Of a stretch of DNA of 64,000 nt, positions 16,965-25,799 are shown piece after piece. Position 1 is the stretch's first letter. Each line of letters starts with the position of its first letter. The position numbers were made by a program, and so were the translations under genes. Below the pieces are notes generated by a model. The model saw only the letters and a program-made list of their open reading frames with translations. It was not told where the DNA came from and made no database searches. Source of the stretch: an uncultured Bacteroidales bacterium (GTDB taxonomy: Bacteria; Bacteroidota; Bacteroidia; Bacteroidales; UBA932); NCBI GenBank assembly GCA_947168065.1, contig CAMVKH010000004.1, forward strand, positions 62,001-126,000, read 5' to 3'.

Positions 16965-17996
16965 ATGAAAAGAATCCTGTTCGCGCTGGTCCTGACGCTG
17001 TTTTTCTTCCAGGACGTTATGGCCCAGTCGGGGCCCGTCGTCTACAGTCTTCCCAGGACTACCGTCAGCCTCCGCGTCAACGCCCGCCGTGAAGCCTTCA
17101 CCGCCGGACCGTACGCCCAATATGCCCAGAAATACTTCGGAGTGGCCGCTCCCACGCAGAACCGCACCACCTATACGTTACAAGCCATCACCCTGACTCC
17201 CTATGTGGAAGCCGATCCCGCTTCCCGTTATACGGTGTCGATTCCCGAGCGCGCCTCGGCCGGTTTCCTGCAGATGTGCACCCAGGGCCTGGTTGCGATG
17301 TCCGACAATTACACGGGCCAGCCCGCCGCCTGGCGCTTTGCGCCGGTCGCGGGCGCAGCCTCCTTTGAAGGTATCGACCCGACGGGCAACCTCGGCAGTG
17401 AAACCACCGTCCTCTACCAGGCCGTCCTGACCGACGAAGGCTACGAACGTGTCCCCGTGACCCAGGACAACGTGGTTGAAAAATCGGCCGACCGGAAGGC
17501 CGCCGATGCTGCAGCCACGATTTTCTACCTTCGTGAAAAACGTCAGCAGATCGCCACGGGCGATACCGACGCCACCTTCAGCGACGATGCCCTCCGGGAT
17601 GCCATCCATGAGATTACCCGTCTCGAACAACGCTATATGAGCCTCTTCTACGGCATCCGCGAAGTCTCCGACCTCGAGAAGACCTTCGACGTGACGCCCG
17701 ATCCCGAAGCCAAAAACCAGCGTTACACGGCCTTCCACATCTCCGAAAAGAACGGGCTGCTGCCCGCCTCGGTCAATGAAGGCGAAGCGGTGACCGTGGA
17801 GTTCATCGTCGAGCCGCTGGCCTCGCCCGAAGCCTCGTCCGACCGTTCGAAGGAGCCACTGGTCCACTATCGCATCCCCGCCATCACCCGCTGCCGCGTG
17901 GTGCAGGGCGGTGCAATCCTGCTTGAGAACCGCGTGCCCGTCTACCAGCTCGGGGAAGAGAGCACCCTTCCGCTGAATATCCTGTTATCGAAATAA
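16965..17996 (+). CDS. DUF4831 family exported protein
   Basis: The 343-residue protein starts with a signal peptide (MKRILFALVLTLFFFQDVMAQ). The body (VVYSLPRTTVSLRVNARREAFTAGPYAQYAQKYFG...) matches the DUF4831 family of Bacteroidota, whose function is not known. It is probably periplasmic. It stands divergent from GH92, with a 54-nt AT-rich gap that must hold both promoters (only weak TATTTTTA boxes seen), and is followed by pepD after 21 nt. Confidence 0.85.
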   Translation: MKRILFALVLTLFFFQDVMAQSGPVVYSLPRTTVSLRVNARREAFTAGPYAQYAQKYFGVAAPTQNRTTYTLQAITLTPYVEADPASRYTVSIPERASAGFLQMCTQGLVAMSDNYTGQPAAWRFAPVAGAASFEGIDPTGNLGSETTVLYQAVLTDEGYERVPVTQDNVVEKSADRKAADAAATIFYLREKRQQIATGDTDATFSDDALRDAIHEITRLEQRYMSLFYGIREVSDLEKTFDVTPDPEAKNQRYTAFHISEKNGLLPASVNEGEAVTVEFIVEPLASPEASSDRSKEPLVHYRIPAITRCRVVQGGAILLENRVPVYQLGEESTLPLNILLSK

Positions 17997-18017
17997 TCTC
18001 TCAAAAACACTTTCATC

Positions 18018-19481
18018 ATGCCTATCCGCAAATTAGAACCCAAGTGCGTTTGGAACAACTTCTATTCGCTTACCCAGATCCCCCGTCCCTCGGGACATAC
18101 GCAGAAAGTCGCCAAATTCCTCGTCCAGTGGGCGAAGGACCGCGGCATGGAAGCCTTCCAGGATGAATGCGGCAACGTGATTATCCGCAAACCCGCCACG
18201 CCCGGCATGGAAGACCGCAAGGGAATCATCCTGCAGGCCCACATGGACATGGTCCCGCAGAAGAACAACGACAAGAAGCACGACTTCACCAAAGACCCGA
18301 TCGAGACCCGCATCGTCCACCAGGACGACGGTGACTGGGTGTATGCCTGCGGCACCACCCTCGGCGCTGACGACGGCCTCGGCGTAGCCGCCGCCATGTC
18401 GGTGCTCGAATCCGAGACGATCAAGCACGGTCCCCTCGAGGCGCTCTTCACCGTGGACGAAGAAACCCGCATGGTCGGTGCCAAGGCCCTCAAGCCCGGC
18501 ATCCTCAAGGGTGACATCCTGCTCAACCTCGACTCCGAGACGGAAGGCGAACTCTACGTGGGCTGCGCCGGCGGCATCGACGCCAACATCAGCTTCAAAT
18601 ACAAGGAAGAACCCATGCCCAAGGGCTTCAAGGCCCTGAAGATCGTGGTGACCGGCCTTCGCGGCGGCCACTCCGGCATGGAGATCAATGAGGGCCGCGG
18701 CAACGCCAACAAGGTGATGGCCCGCCTGCTGCTCCCCATCCTGCGGGACAACAAGGGCAAACTCGCCAGCTTCAACGGCGGCAACATGCGCAACGCCATC
18801 CCGCGTGAAGCGGAGGCTGTCGTCGCCGTCCCGGCCGAGAAGGTCGAGGCCGTGAAAGCGGGCGTTGAAAAGACCGCCGCCACCGTAAAGGCCGAACTCG
18901 CCCCCATCGATCCGGGCCTGGTCATCACTGTCGAAGGCATCCGCTGCGGCAAGGTCATCGCCGGCAACACCGGCCTGAAGCTCGTCAAAGCCCTCTACGC
19001 CTGCCCCAACGCGGTCGACCGCATGAGCCTTGAGGTCGAAGGTCTGGTGGAGACCTCCAACAACCTGGCCATCGTCCACACCGACAAGGGCGTGATCAAC
19101 GTCAATACGCTGCTGCGCGGCTCTACCGACACGCTCAAGATGGACCTGGCCGAATCGGTCCGCGCCGCTTTCGAGCTGGCCGGCGCCAAGGTCTGGTTCG
19201 ACGGAGCCTATTCCGGCTGGAGCCCGAACATGGCCTCCCCCATCCTCCACACCATGAAGGACCAGTACAAGAAACTCTTCGGCAAGGAGCCGGCCGTGAT
19301 GGCCATCCACGCCGGACTTGAATGCGGCATCCTGGCCGGCGCCTATCCCAACTGGGACATGATCTCCTGTGGTCCGACCCTCAAGTCGCCTCACTCCCCG
19401 GACGAGCGCTGCTATGTTCCTTCGGTCGCCAAGTGGTGGCAGTTCATCCAGGCGGTCATCGAGGATGCGCCGAAGAAATAA
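18018..19481 (+). CDS. pepD: Aminoacyl-histidine dipeptidase (PepD, M20 family)
   Basis: PepD is a cytosolic zinc dipeptidase cleaving Xaa-His dipeptides and other small peptides. The 487-residue protein has the M20 metal sites: [10 protein letters not shown] (first His/Asp), [15 protein letters not shown] (bridging Asp), [13 protein letters not shown] (catalytic Glu and metal Glu), LLNLDSE, and IHAGLECGI (last His/Glu). The lid domain with [16 protein letters not shown] lies in the middle. It is likely co-transcribed with the DUF4831 gene. Confidence 0.96.
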   Translation: MPIRKLEPKCVWNNFYSLTQIPRPSGHTQKVAKFLVQWAKDRGMEAFQDECGNVIIRKPATPGMEDRKGIILQAHMDMVPQKNNDKKHDFTKDPIETRIVHQDDGDWVYACGTTLGADDGLGVAAAMSVLESETIKHGPLEALFTVDEETRMVGAKALKPGILKGDILLNLDSETEGELYVGCAGGIDANISFKYKEEPMPKGFKALKIVVTGLRGGHSGMEINEGRGNANKVMARLLLPILRDNKGKLASFNGGNMRNAIPREAEAVVAVPAEKVEAVKAGVEKTAATVKAELAPIDPGLVITVEGIRCGKVIAGNTGLKLVKALYACPNAVDRMSLEVEGLVETSNNLAIVHTDKGVINVNTLLRGSTDTLKMDLAESVRAAFELAGAKVWFDGAYSGWSPNMASPILHTMKDQYKKLFGKEPAVMAIHAGLECGILAGAYPNWDMISCGPTLKSPHSPDERCYVPSVAKWWQFIQAVIEDAPKK

Positions 19482-19512
19482 TTTGTCAAATAAAAAATTA
19501 TCTCTATCTTTG
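19482..19512 (+). promoter_or_regulatory. Promoter of rpsF-rpsR-rplI
   Basis: TTTG (19482-19485), 19 nt, TATCTTTG (19505-19512) is a near-ideal Bacteroidota promoter. The -33 box begins right after the pepD stop. Confidence 0.75.
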
Positions 19513-19513
19513 C

Positions 19514-19540
19514 AGCCCTTTGGGAAAATCCCGAAGGGCT
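19514..19540 (+). promoter_or_regulatory. Leader hairpin of rpsF, possible S6:S18 autoregulatory site
   Basis: AGCCCTTTGGGA pairs with TCCCGAAGGGCT (12 bp with one U-G) around an AAA loop at the very 5' end of the expected transcript. A CCG triplet lies in the 3' arm. S6:S18-binding leaders with a conserved CCG are known for rpsF operons in many phyla; whether this hairpin is one cannot be decided by eye. Confidence 0.4.
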
Positions 19541-19563
19541 TGTTTATTAATTATTACCTACTT

Positions 19564-19944
19564 ATGTTAAAACAGTACGAAACCGTTTTCATTGCAACTC
19601 CCGTTTTGTCTGATGTCCAGATGAAGGAAGCGGTTGCCAAGTACACCGGTCTGATCACCGAAAACGGTGGCAAGATCGTGTGCCAGGAGGACTGGGGCCT
19701 GAAGAAACTGGCTTACCCCATCCAGAAGAAAACTACCGGCTTCTACACCCTGATCGAGTTCCAGGCCGAACCGGAGTTCATTGCCAGATTTGAAACACAG
19801 TTCAAGCGTGATGAGCGCATCCTCCGCTTCCAGACTGTATCCATGGACAAACACGCCATCGCTTATGCCGAGCGCCGTCGCGCCAAGATGAGCGGTGCCG
19901 CCGCACCGGCCGAAGCTCCCGCCGAGGCTCCCGCTAACGAATAA
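19564..19944 (+). CDS. rpsF: 30S ribosomal protein S6
   Basis: S6 pairs with S18 on the 30S platform. The true start is ATG 19564 ([19 protein letters not shown]); the ORF track start at 19369 reads through the promoter and leader. 126 residues: the ferredoxin-like fold with [22 protein letters not shown] and ERILRFQTV, then an Ala/Pro/Glu tail ([13 protein letters not shown]). First gene of the rpsF-rpsR-rplI operon. Confidence 0.97.
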   Translation: MLKQYETVFIATPVLSDVQMKEAVAKYTGLITENGGKIVCQEDWGLKKLAYPIQKKTTGFYTLIEFQAEPEFIARFETQFKRDERILRFQTVSMDKHAIAYAERRRAKMSGAAAPAEAPAEAPANE

Positions 19945-19956
19945 GGAGATACAACT

Positions 19957-20223
19957 ATGGCACAGAACGATGACATCCGCTATCTGAACCCCGTCAATGT
20001 CGAGGTCAAGAAGAAGAAATACTGCCGTTTCAAGAAAGCAGGCATCAAATACGTTGACTACAAGGATGCTGAATTCCTGAAGAAGTTCCTCAACGAGCAG
20101 GGCAAGATCCTTCCCCGCCGTATCACCGGCACTTCCCTGAAGTTCCAGAAGAAAGTCTCGCAAGCCGTCAAGAGAGCACGCCACCTGGCGCTTCTCCCGT
20201 ATGTAACCGACCTGATGAAATAA
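19957..20223 (+). CDS. rpsR: 30S ribosomal protein S18
   Basis: 88 residues. [75 protein letters not shown] is canonical S18 with a short N-terminal extension. A good ribosome-binding site (AAGGAGAT) sits 8 nt before the ATG, 12 nt after rpsF. Confidence 0.98.
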   Translation: MAQNDDIRYLNPVNVEVKKKKYCRFKKAGIKYVDYKDAEFLKKFLNEQGKILPRRITGTSLKFQKKVSQAVKRARHLALLPYVTDLMK

Positions 20224-20235
20224 GGAGGAAACACC

Positions 20236-20691
20236 ATGGAAGTCATTCTCAAACAAGACATTCAGAACCTTGGTAACAAGGACGACATCGTGACCGTACG
20301 CAACGGTTACGGCGCCAACTGGCTGATTCCCCAGGGCCTGGCCATCATGGCCACCCCGACCGCCAAGAAAATCCACGCCGAGAACATGCGTCAGCGCGCC
20401 CACAAGGAGCAGGCGCTCCGCGACGCCGCCGAGAAACTCGCCGCCCAGCTCGCAGAGGTGACCGTCAAGGTCCCCGCCAAGGTGAGCGAGACCGGCAAGG
20501 TATTCGGTTCCGTGAGCAACATCCAGGTTGCCGAAGCCCTCGAGGCCGCCGGTTTCAACGTGGATCGCAAGAACATCACCCTCGTGGGCGAAAACCTGAT
20601 CAAGCAGGTGGGCGACTACGAAGCCGTGGTCAAGTGCTACAAGGACATCAAAGCTACCGTCAAACTGCAGGTAGTCGGCGAAGAAGCCTAA
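20236..20691 (+). CDS. rplI: 50S ribosomal protein L9
   Basis: 151 residues with the L9 N-terminal signature VILKQDIQNLGNKDDIVTVRNGYGANWLIPQGLA, the long connecting helix, and the C-terminal domain (GKVFGSVSNIQVAEALEAAGFNVDRKNI). AAGGAGG lies 8 nt before the ATG. Last gene of the operon, closed by a strong terminator. Confidence 0.98.
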   Translation: MEVILKQDIQNLGNKDDIVTVRNGYGANWLIPQGLAIMATPTAKKIHAENMRQRAHKEQALRDAAEKLAAQLAEVTVKVPAKVSETGKVFGSVSNIQVAEALEAAGFNVDRKNITLVGENLIKQVGDYEAVVKCYKDIKATVKLQVVGEEA

Positions 20692-20705
20692 ACGAATACG
20701 GACAG

Positions 20706-20744
20706 AAAAACAGGACATGCCTATGGACATGTCCTGTTTTTTTT
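20706..20744 (+). terminator. Terminator of the rpsF operon
   Basis: A perfect 11-bp stem AACAGGACATG/CATGTCCTGTT with an 8-nt loop is followed by a run of eight T. The next promoter box starts directly behind it. Confidence 0.92.
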
Positions 20745-20745
20745 A

Positions 20746-20753
20746 TATCTTTG
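20746..20753 (+). promoter_or_regulatory. -7 box of the small lipoprotein gene
   Basis: TATCTTTG sits directly after the terminator T-run and 27 nt before the ATG at 20781. No clear TTTG partner is visible because the upstream part is the terminator. Confidence 0.55.
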
Positions 20754-20780
20754 TCCCAAACACTCAAACACTTATCTGTC

Positions 20781-21182
20781 ATGAAAAGAATCCTCTCGAC
20801 CCTGGTTATCGCGCTGATGGCGATTACTCTGACCTGTTCTTGCGACATCTTGTTTGGCGAAGAGGGCAGCGGCAGCAACGAACTTGCCGGCACTTCCTGG
20901 AAACTGGACAACCAAAGCGACCCGGTGTATTACGGCGCCCATGTCGTCTATCTGGTGACGATCGGCAAGACGAATGAATTCACTTTCACCCGCACGGTGG
21001 ACGGCACCGAATACACGATGAAAGGCACCTACGATTACGATGGCGGAAAGGGCAAGGCCTATCTGTACAATACTTATGGTGACGACCAGACTTCGGAGTA
21101 CTGGCTCACCTTTACGGTCAGCGGCGATACAATGGTCCTCACCTACAGCCTTCGCGACGTTACGCTGACCAAGGTCAAATAA
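20781..21182 (+). CDS. Small lipoprotein, lipocalin-like, unknown function
   Basis: 133 residues from ATG 20781 (the ORF track starts inside rplI). MKRILSTLVIALMAITLTCSC is a lipoprotein signal with lipobox LTCSC. The mature part, ELAGTSWKLDNQSD...TFTRTVDGTEYTMKGTYDYDGGKGKAYL...LTFTVSGDTMVLTY, is beta-rich and alternates like the small lipocalin/META-type single-domain lipoproteins of Bacteroidota. No catalytic residues are recognisable. It stands alone between a terminator and a REP-like doublet. Confidence 0.7.
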   Translation: MKRILSTLVIALMAITLTCSCDILFGEEGSGSNELAGTSWKLDNQSDPVYYGAHVVYLVTIGKTNEFTFTRTVDGTEYTMKGTYDYDGGKGKAYLYNTYGDDQTSEYWLTFTVSGDTMVLTYSLRDVTLTKVK

Positions 21183-21254
21183 TCAAAGATGTGTTCTGAT
21201 AATAGACGCGCCCATGGCCTGGAGCGTTCTTCATACTGGCGCACGATGTATGAC

Positions 21255-21348
21255 AAGTGCTCCCAATAGCGTCAAATAGCCGCCATTGGGAGCATTATTG
21301 GCTTTATTTGCTCCCAATGGAAGAAAAAAACCGCCATTGGGAGCACTT
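21255..21348. repeat. Orphan REP-like palindrome doublet
   Basis: There are two 37-nt palindromes, 21258-21294 and 21309-21345, 14 nt apart. Both have arms TGCTCCCAAT/ATTGGGAGCA and share CCGCCATTGGGAGCA on the 3' side; the outermost bases extend to AAGTGCTCCC/GGGAGCACTT. The sequence differs from the CTGTCCAAG family at RAYT 1. No transposase gene is adjacent, so it would be a non-autonomous copy. It fills most of the gap between the lipoprotein gene and the glycosyltransferase and could terminate both converging transcripts. Confidence 0.75.
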
Positions 21349-21362
21349 ATGCGTCTAACACG

Positions 21363-22376
21363 TCAGAGATTCCGCTCGATATCACTCCAGCGGAGTTTCT
21401 TTCCGGAGAGGAAGAAGCGCAGGACGATACTGCCGTCATAGAGGCCGATGTTGTTGCACTCTTCTTCGAAGGGAGACGGATCTTCGTCGCGGCGCATGCG
21501 GCGATAGTCGCGATGTGCCCGCCAGACGGATTTGAAGAAACTCCAGCGGCCCGTTACCAGATAGACGGCAGCGGAAGCACCGTCGAGGAGCATCCTGACA
21601 AAGATACGGCGTCTGCGGATGCGCTCCGGAAGGTTCTTGTAGAGCATCAGCAGGTTGTTGCGGTAGTTGAAATAGAGTTTCTGCGGTGAATTGTTGGGCA
21701 GGGTGCCGCCCCCTACGTGCCAGACCGTCGAAGCGGGCACGCACCAGACCTGATAGCCCAAGAGCTTGGCCCGCCAGCAGAAATCAATCTCCTCCATATG
21801 GGCGAAGAAACTGTCGTCCAGACCGCCGAGATGGTGGTACAGTGCGCTGCGCACCATCATGCAGGCGCCCGTCGCCCAGAAGCACTCTTCCGGCGTGTCG
21901 TACTGTCCCTGGTCTTTCTCCAGGTTCGAGAGGATGCGGCCGCGGCAGAAGGGATAGCCGTAGCGGTCGATGAATCCGCCGGCCGCACCTGCGTATTCAA
22001 AGCGGTCCCGCTCGGCCATGGAGAGGACCTTCGGCTGGCAGATGCCCACATCGGGGTGCTCTTCCATGAAGGAGACCAGCGGCTCGAGCCAGCCTTCGCC
22101 TACCTCGATGTCGGAGTTGAGCAGGATATAGTAGTCGGCGTCGATTTCGCGCAGGGCGCGGTTGTAGCCGCCCGTGAAGCCGTAGTTCCGGTCGAAGCAA
22201 AGCGTGCGGATTTCGGGATAAGCCTCCTTCAGCCAGTCCACGGAACCGTCGGTTGAACCATTGTCGGCCACCACGATGAAGGAGCCGCAGCAGGAGGTGC
22301 GTTCCACCAGCGCAGGCAGGTAGGTTTGAAGCATCTTCAGCCCGTTCCAGTTGAGAATGACGACGGCGATATCCAT
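21363..22376 (-). CDS. Family 2 glycosyltransferase (rhamnosyltransferase-like)
   Basis: About 337 residues from ATG 22376 (MDIAVVILNWNGLKML). A GT-A fold is indicated by VVILNWNG, VADNGSTDGSVDWL, NYGFTGGYNRAL, the DXD-like LNSDIEVGEGWL, GACMMVRSALYHHLGGLDDSFFAHMEEIDFCWRAKLLGY and a final membrane-proximal helix region. Such enzymes transfer sugars to cell-surface glycans. The ORF track's ATG at 22406 overlaps the previous gene by 28 bp; the later ATG leaves a 2-nt gap and fits the family start. Last gene of a tmk-DoxX-GT2 run. Confidence 0.9.
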   Translation of the reverse strand: MDIAVVILNWNGLKMLQTYLPALVERTSCCGSFIVVADNGSTDGSVDWLKEAYPEIRTLCFDRNYGFTGGYNRALREIDADYYILLNSDIEVGEGWLEPLVSFMEEHPDVGICQPKVLSMAERDRFEYAGAAGGFIDRYGYPFCRGRILSNLEKDQGQYDTPEECFWATGACMMVRSALYHHLGGLDDSFFAHMEEIDFCWRAKLLGYQVWCVPASTVWHVGGGTLPNNSPQKLYFNYRNNLLMLYKNLPERIRRRRIFVRMLLDGASAAVYLVTGRWSFFKSVWRAHRDYRRMRRDEDPSPFEEECNNIGLYDGSIVLRFFLSGKKLRWSDIERNL

Positions 22377-22378
22377 GG

Positions 22379-23521
22379 TCAGCGGAGTTTGATGAACGAT
22401 TTGCACAGGATCCGCATCAGGGCCATCAGGACGAGCGCTCCGGCAATCAGGATGCTGGCATAGAGTTGTTCACGGATACGGTGGCGCAAGATTACCACGT
22501 CGGGATCTTCTTCCAGCACTTCGGCCAGGTTCACGTCGTCCAGCTCGACATTGGCCCATTTCGAAACGATGGTCCCGTCGTAGAAATACACGGCGCCGCC
22601 GTTGCTGCGGTTGAGGGTCATGAGCGACTTGCGGTCGGCCGGTTCGTAATCACCCGAGGGACCGTACATAATCACCTCGTGTCCCTGCATGAGCGCCGCG
22701 TTGCGGAAACGGTCGATGCGGTCCAGATGTTCTTTGTCGAGCGATTCGGGGCTGTAAACCGTTACGGCCAGCACCGGGCCATCCTTCCGCTCGAGCGTGA
22801 AATCGACCTGAGCCATCTTGGTCGAGCCGCCCACCTGGACGGTCTTGCTGTCAAGGTAGGTCCAGCTGTCGTCGGGCAGATTGTCGAGCGTGAATTCTTC
22901 CGTATGGCCGTCCTTGGTATAGAGGAAGGTCGTCTCGAAACGCGCCTGATTCTCCTGCGCGAGTTCATCGAGGCTGTTGCCTACACGGTAGGCCGTGAAA
23001 TCAACCTGGGGGATGGTGGCCAGCGCGCGGACAGAAACGGCCAGCGCCAGCAGGGCGAAGATGCCCACGAACAGCCATTCCATCCACGCCGGGGCCAGCC
23101 GGGTTGCCCGTTTACGACCGAGGAAGATCAGGAAGGCAAGCACCAGCAGGATCACGTTCTTGATGAAAGTCTGGGTATTGGTCAGATGGATGGCCTCGCC
23201 GAAACAGCCGCAGTCGCTGATGGGATTGTAGAGCATCAGGTAGAGCGTCAAGGCCGTGAAAAATGCCATCATCAGGAGGGCGACCCAGGCGATGATGCGG
23301 ATGCGCAGGCCGCTGAGCACGCAGATACCCGTCGTGAATTCAACCGTAGCCAGGCCCATGCCCAGCAGCACGGCGGAGGATTGCAGGAAATCCAGGTGCA
23401 TGAAGTCGAGGTACTCCTTGACGATGAGCCCGGTCCCGACCGGATCGAGCAGTTTGAGTGCCCCCGACACGATAAAGGTCAGGGCGAAAATCACCCGGCA
23501 AAGGCCACGCAGGAATCTCAT
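22379..23521 (-). CDS. DoxX/MauE-like membrane protein (BT_3928-type)
   Basis: 380 residues. The first half is a four-helix DoxX/MauE-type membrane domain (FIVSGALKLLDPVGTGLIVKEYLDFM...TGICVLSGLRIRIIAWVALLMMAFFTALTLYLML...DCGCFGEAIHLTNTQTFIKNVILL). The CGCFG cysteines are typical of the MauE-like redox subgroup. A further TM helix is followed by a soluble domain with a thioredoxin-like flavour and a C-terminal TM helix. It may handle electrons or thiols across the inner membrane; the role is not known. It overlaps tmk by 4 nt. Confidence 0.8.
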   Translation of the reverse strand: MRFLRGLCRVIFALTFIVSGALKLLDPVGTGLIVKEYLDFMHLDFLQSSAVLLGMGLATVEFTTGICVLSGLRIRIIAWVALLMMAFFTALTLYLMLYNPISDCGCFGEAIHLTNTQTFIKNVILLVLAFLIFLGRKRATRLAPAWMEWLFVGIFALLALAVSVRALATIPQVDFTAYRVGNSLDELAQENQARFETTFLYTKDGHTEEFTLDNLPDDSWTYLDSKTVQVGGSTKMAQVDFTLERKDGPVLAVTVYSPESLDKEHLDRIDRFRNAALMQGHEVIMYGPSGDYEPADRKSLMTLNRSNGGAVYFYDGTIVSKWANVELDDVNLAEVLEEDPDVVILRHRIREQLYASILIAGALVLMALMRILCKSFIKLR

Positions 23522-24195
23522 AAGGCGGCGTCGATTTGGTCGCGGATGCGGCGGAAGATGTCGGCGGCGGGGAGCATGTGCCCCTCGCAGTCGCTGCAGT
23601 CGATGCGGATGAACGACGCGTCAAGTGCGCACTGCTCCTCATAGAGGGCCCGCACTTTCTCCTGGAAGTGGATGTCTGCTTCGTGGATGTCAGTCTTGCC
23701 TTCCAGATAGGAGCGGTCGCCGCCCTTGCGGCTCGCGCGGAGTTTGGCGTCCACGAATCCGATGGGCACATCGAGGAAGAGGTTGAGGGTCGGGCGAGGG
23801 ATGTCGAAATGCTTGTATTCGAGATCAAAGATCCAGTCGCGGAGCGCGTCGGATTCCGCCCGGGTGGGGAGCTTGGCGCACTGGAAGGCGATGTTGGAAT
23901 AGACATAGCGGTCAAGCACGACCACGCGGCCCTGGTCCATCCAACTGCGGATCTGGGCGGCTGCATCCCGCCGGTCTTCGGCGAAGAGCAGGGCGACGAG
24001 CTGGGGATGGACCTGGTCGATCGAACCGAAGTCTCCCCGCAGGAACTTCGCGATGAGTTCGCCGTAGACCGGCGCGCTGTAGCGGGGGAAGTGCAGGTAT
24101 TCCACTTTCCGGCCCAGGGAGGAGAAGTAGGAAGTAACCATCTTGAGCTGCGTCGATTTACCGGCGCCGTCCAAACCTTCGATTACGATCAGCAT
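23518..24195 (-). CDS. tmk: Thymidylate kinase
   Basis: Tmk phosphorylates dTMP to dTDP. 225 residues: P-loop IEGLDGAGKSTQL at the N-terminus, the DRY motif in VVVLDRYVYSNIAFQ, and LNLFLDVPIGF. First gene of a three-gene minus-strand run; the gap to the divergent folP holds the folP promoter. Confidence 0.95.
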   Translation of the reverse strand: MLIVIEGLDGAGKSTQLKMVTSYFSSLGRKVEYLHFPRYSAPVYGELIAKFLRGDFGSIDQVHPQLVALLFAEDRRDAAAQIRSWMDQGRVVVLDRYVYSNIAFQCAKLPTRAESDALRDWIFDLEYKHFDIPRPTLNLFLDVPIGFVDAKLRASRKGGDRSYLEGKTDIHEADIHFQEKVRALYEEQCALDASFIRIDCSDCEGHMLPAADIFRRIRDQIDAAL

Positions 24196-24211
24196 ATCGT
24201 TTTTTTTCTTA

Positions 24212-24219
24212 TATCTTTG
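24212..24219 (+). promoter_or_regulatory. -7 box of folP
   Basis: TATCTTTG, 36 nt before the ATG at 24256 and 16 nt upstream of the tmk start on the other strand. Confidence 0.55.
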
Positions 24220-24255
24220 TATTCAACTTGTAAAGGTACAAAAAGAAACGACATC

Positions 24256-25005
24256 ATGGAAAGCGGTCCGACGAAAATCATGGGGATCATCAACCTGAAT
24301 CCCGACTCGTTCTACGAGCCTTCCCGCGCCGCGACGGAAAGTGCTTTCCGTCGCCGGGCAGACAGCCTGCTGGCACAGGGAGCCGACATCCTGGATCTGG
24401 GCGCCGTGTCCTCCCGGCCGGGGGCGACGGATGTCGGTGCAGATGAGGAGTGGGCGCGCCTCGAGCCTGCCCTCGAGACGCTCCGGCGCTATTACCCCGG
24501 CGTCACGGTCTCGATCGACACCTTCCGTTCCTCCATCGTGGTAATGGCCTACCAGGCCATCGGCCGCTTCTGGGTCAACGACATTTCCGCCGGAGAATGG
24601 GACGACGCCATGCTGCCGGTCGTCGGCAGGCTGGGGCTCCGCTACGTGGCCATGCACCACCAGGGAACGTTTGAGACGATGCATGACGACTATCACTACG
24701 ACAACGTGGTAGAGAGCGTCAAACAGTATTTCCGCGACTTCGCCGTCCGTGCCAAGGAAGCCGGCGTAGCCGACTGGATCCTCGACCCGGGCTTCGGCTT
24801 TTCCAAGAGCGACCAGGACAACCAGACGCTGTTCGACCATCTCGACGAACTGAAGTCCTTCCGCCGTCCCATCCTGGTCGGCGTCTCCCGCAAACGCTTC
24901 ATCTGGCGTCCCCGCCTGCTGACCCCGCATACCTGCGACGCCGTCGTGCGCGAATACGAAGAACGCGCCCAGGCCATGGGCGCGTCCATCATCCGTCGGC
25001 ACTGA
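24256..25005 (+). CDS. folP: Dihydropteroate synthase, short C-terminus
   Basis: FolP joins pABA to dihydropterin pyrophosphate in folate synthesis; it is the sulfonamide target. 249 residues from ATG 24256 (the ORF track begins on the antisense of tmk). Motifs: MGIINLNPDSFYEPS, GADILDLGAVSSRPGA, VSIDTFRS, VNDISAG, DPGFGFSKSDQDN and GVSRKRFI. The protein stops at ASIIRRH, just where relatives continue with HDV and a final helix, so it retains the R-x-H substrate residues but lacks about 20 residues. The stop lies 14 nt before a direct repeat that also appears at 25.8 kb (see findings). Confidence 0.92.
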   Translation: MESGPTKIMGIINLNPDSFYEPSRAATESAFRRRADSLLAQGADILDLGAVSSRPGATDVGADEEWARLEPALETLRRYYPGVTVSIDTFRSSIVVMAYQAIGRFWVNDISAGEWDDAMLPVVGRLGLRYVAMHHQGTFETMHDDYHYDNVVESVKQYFRDFAVRAKEAGVADWILDPGFGFSKSDQDNQTLFDHLDELKSFRRPILVGVSRKRFIWRPRLLTPHTCDAVVREYEERAQAMGASIIRRH

Positions 25006-25021
25006 TCCGATCCTGGCTGAT

Positions 25022-25060
25022 AAATATCTAATAAACAGATGATTCCAAAAAATAGCCCCC
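25022..25060. repeat. Left direct repeat of the 25-25.8 kb segment
   Basis: AAATATC (25022-25028) and ATTCCAAAAAATAGCCCCC (25042-25060) recur at 25780-25811 (18 of 19 identical in the longer block). The left copy holds only one half of the terminator present in the right copy. Confidence 0.6.
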
Positions 25061-25063
25061 ATA

Positions 25064-25513
25064 CTAAGGCTTCTGCACAACGACAATTCGCGCAAAACCA
25101 TAGTGATTGGGCGCAAAACCGGTAGTATCAAGCAAATCTATTCCCAAAGCCTGTTTCTCACCGGTTGTGTTTTTCAATGCTGAAATGGTATAGCGAGTTT
25201 CCATCGACGATATCTTTTCCCGTGTTACAGAAAAATGCCCCTCTGGCGCAGTACTGCCGATCCGTGCCCAGTCATCCAGTTGTTTCTTCTCTGGATTATC
25301 AAGATAATATGCTATGAGTTTGAGGCTCCCGCCGTCTGGGCTTATCTCATATTCGCTTTGGTTGTTCAGTTTATTTCCGTCAATGGAGACGAATATCTTG
25401 AGATAGCCGTCTTGATGAAGTTCGTCCGCGCCTGTCTCTTCTTGAATAGCTGCGCATCCTGCAATCATTGAAACGACTGCCAGTAAATCCAATAAATAAA
25501 GAATTCTTTTCAT
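25064..25513 (-). CDS. Lipoprotein of unknown function, lower GC
   Basis: 149 residues. MKRILYLLDLLAVVSMIAGC is a lipoprotein signal (lipobox MIAGC). The mature part (LKIFVSIDGNKLNNQSEYEISPDGGSLKLIAYYLDNPEK...) resembles the beginning of a BACON/Ig-like beta domain. No enzyme motif is seen. Its base composition is clearly more AT-rich than the surrounding genes, and it sits between short direct repeats, which suggests a recent arrival. No good promoter was found upstream. Confidence 0.6.
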   Translation of the reverse strand: MKRILYLLDLLAVVSMIAGCAAIQEETGADELHQDGYLKIFVSIDGNKLNNQSEYEISPDGGSLKLIAYYLDNPEKKQLDDWARIGSTAPEGHFSVTREKISSMETRYTISALKNTTGEKQALGIDLLDTTGFAPNHYGFARIVVVQKP

Positions 25514-25799
25514 AGTTTATCCTTTTTAATAATTGATGCAGATTGAAGGGAAAATGTTGCGTGCTACTTACATTAATTTTGGCTCCATCCAATAAACGTA
25601 ATCGTGAATTCTACTTAGAAGTGCAACACACTTCAAAAGTCTGAGTATCCGCAAAAAAATAGAAGCTGAAGGGTTGACTCAATTAAAAGAGATTCGATCA
25701 CTAGAGATAATGAGTCCTGGAAAAAGGAGCGAAGACTCGAATAATCGTTTGTAAACGCCGTCCCTGGAGGGCAAATGTCAAATATCCAGTTAATTCCGA
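25514..25799. other. AT-rich intergenic stretch without recognisable gene
   Basis: No ORF with family resemblance on either strand. It holds a small hairpin (GAAGTG...CACTTC, about 25616-25637) and ends with the right direct repeat. Composition is similar to the lipoprotein gene beside it. Confidence 0.5.
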
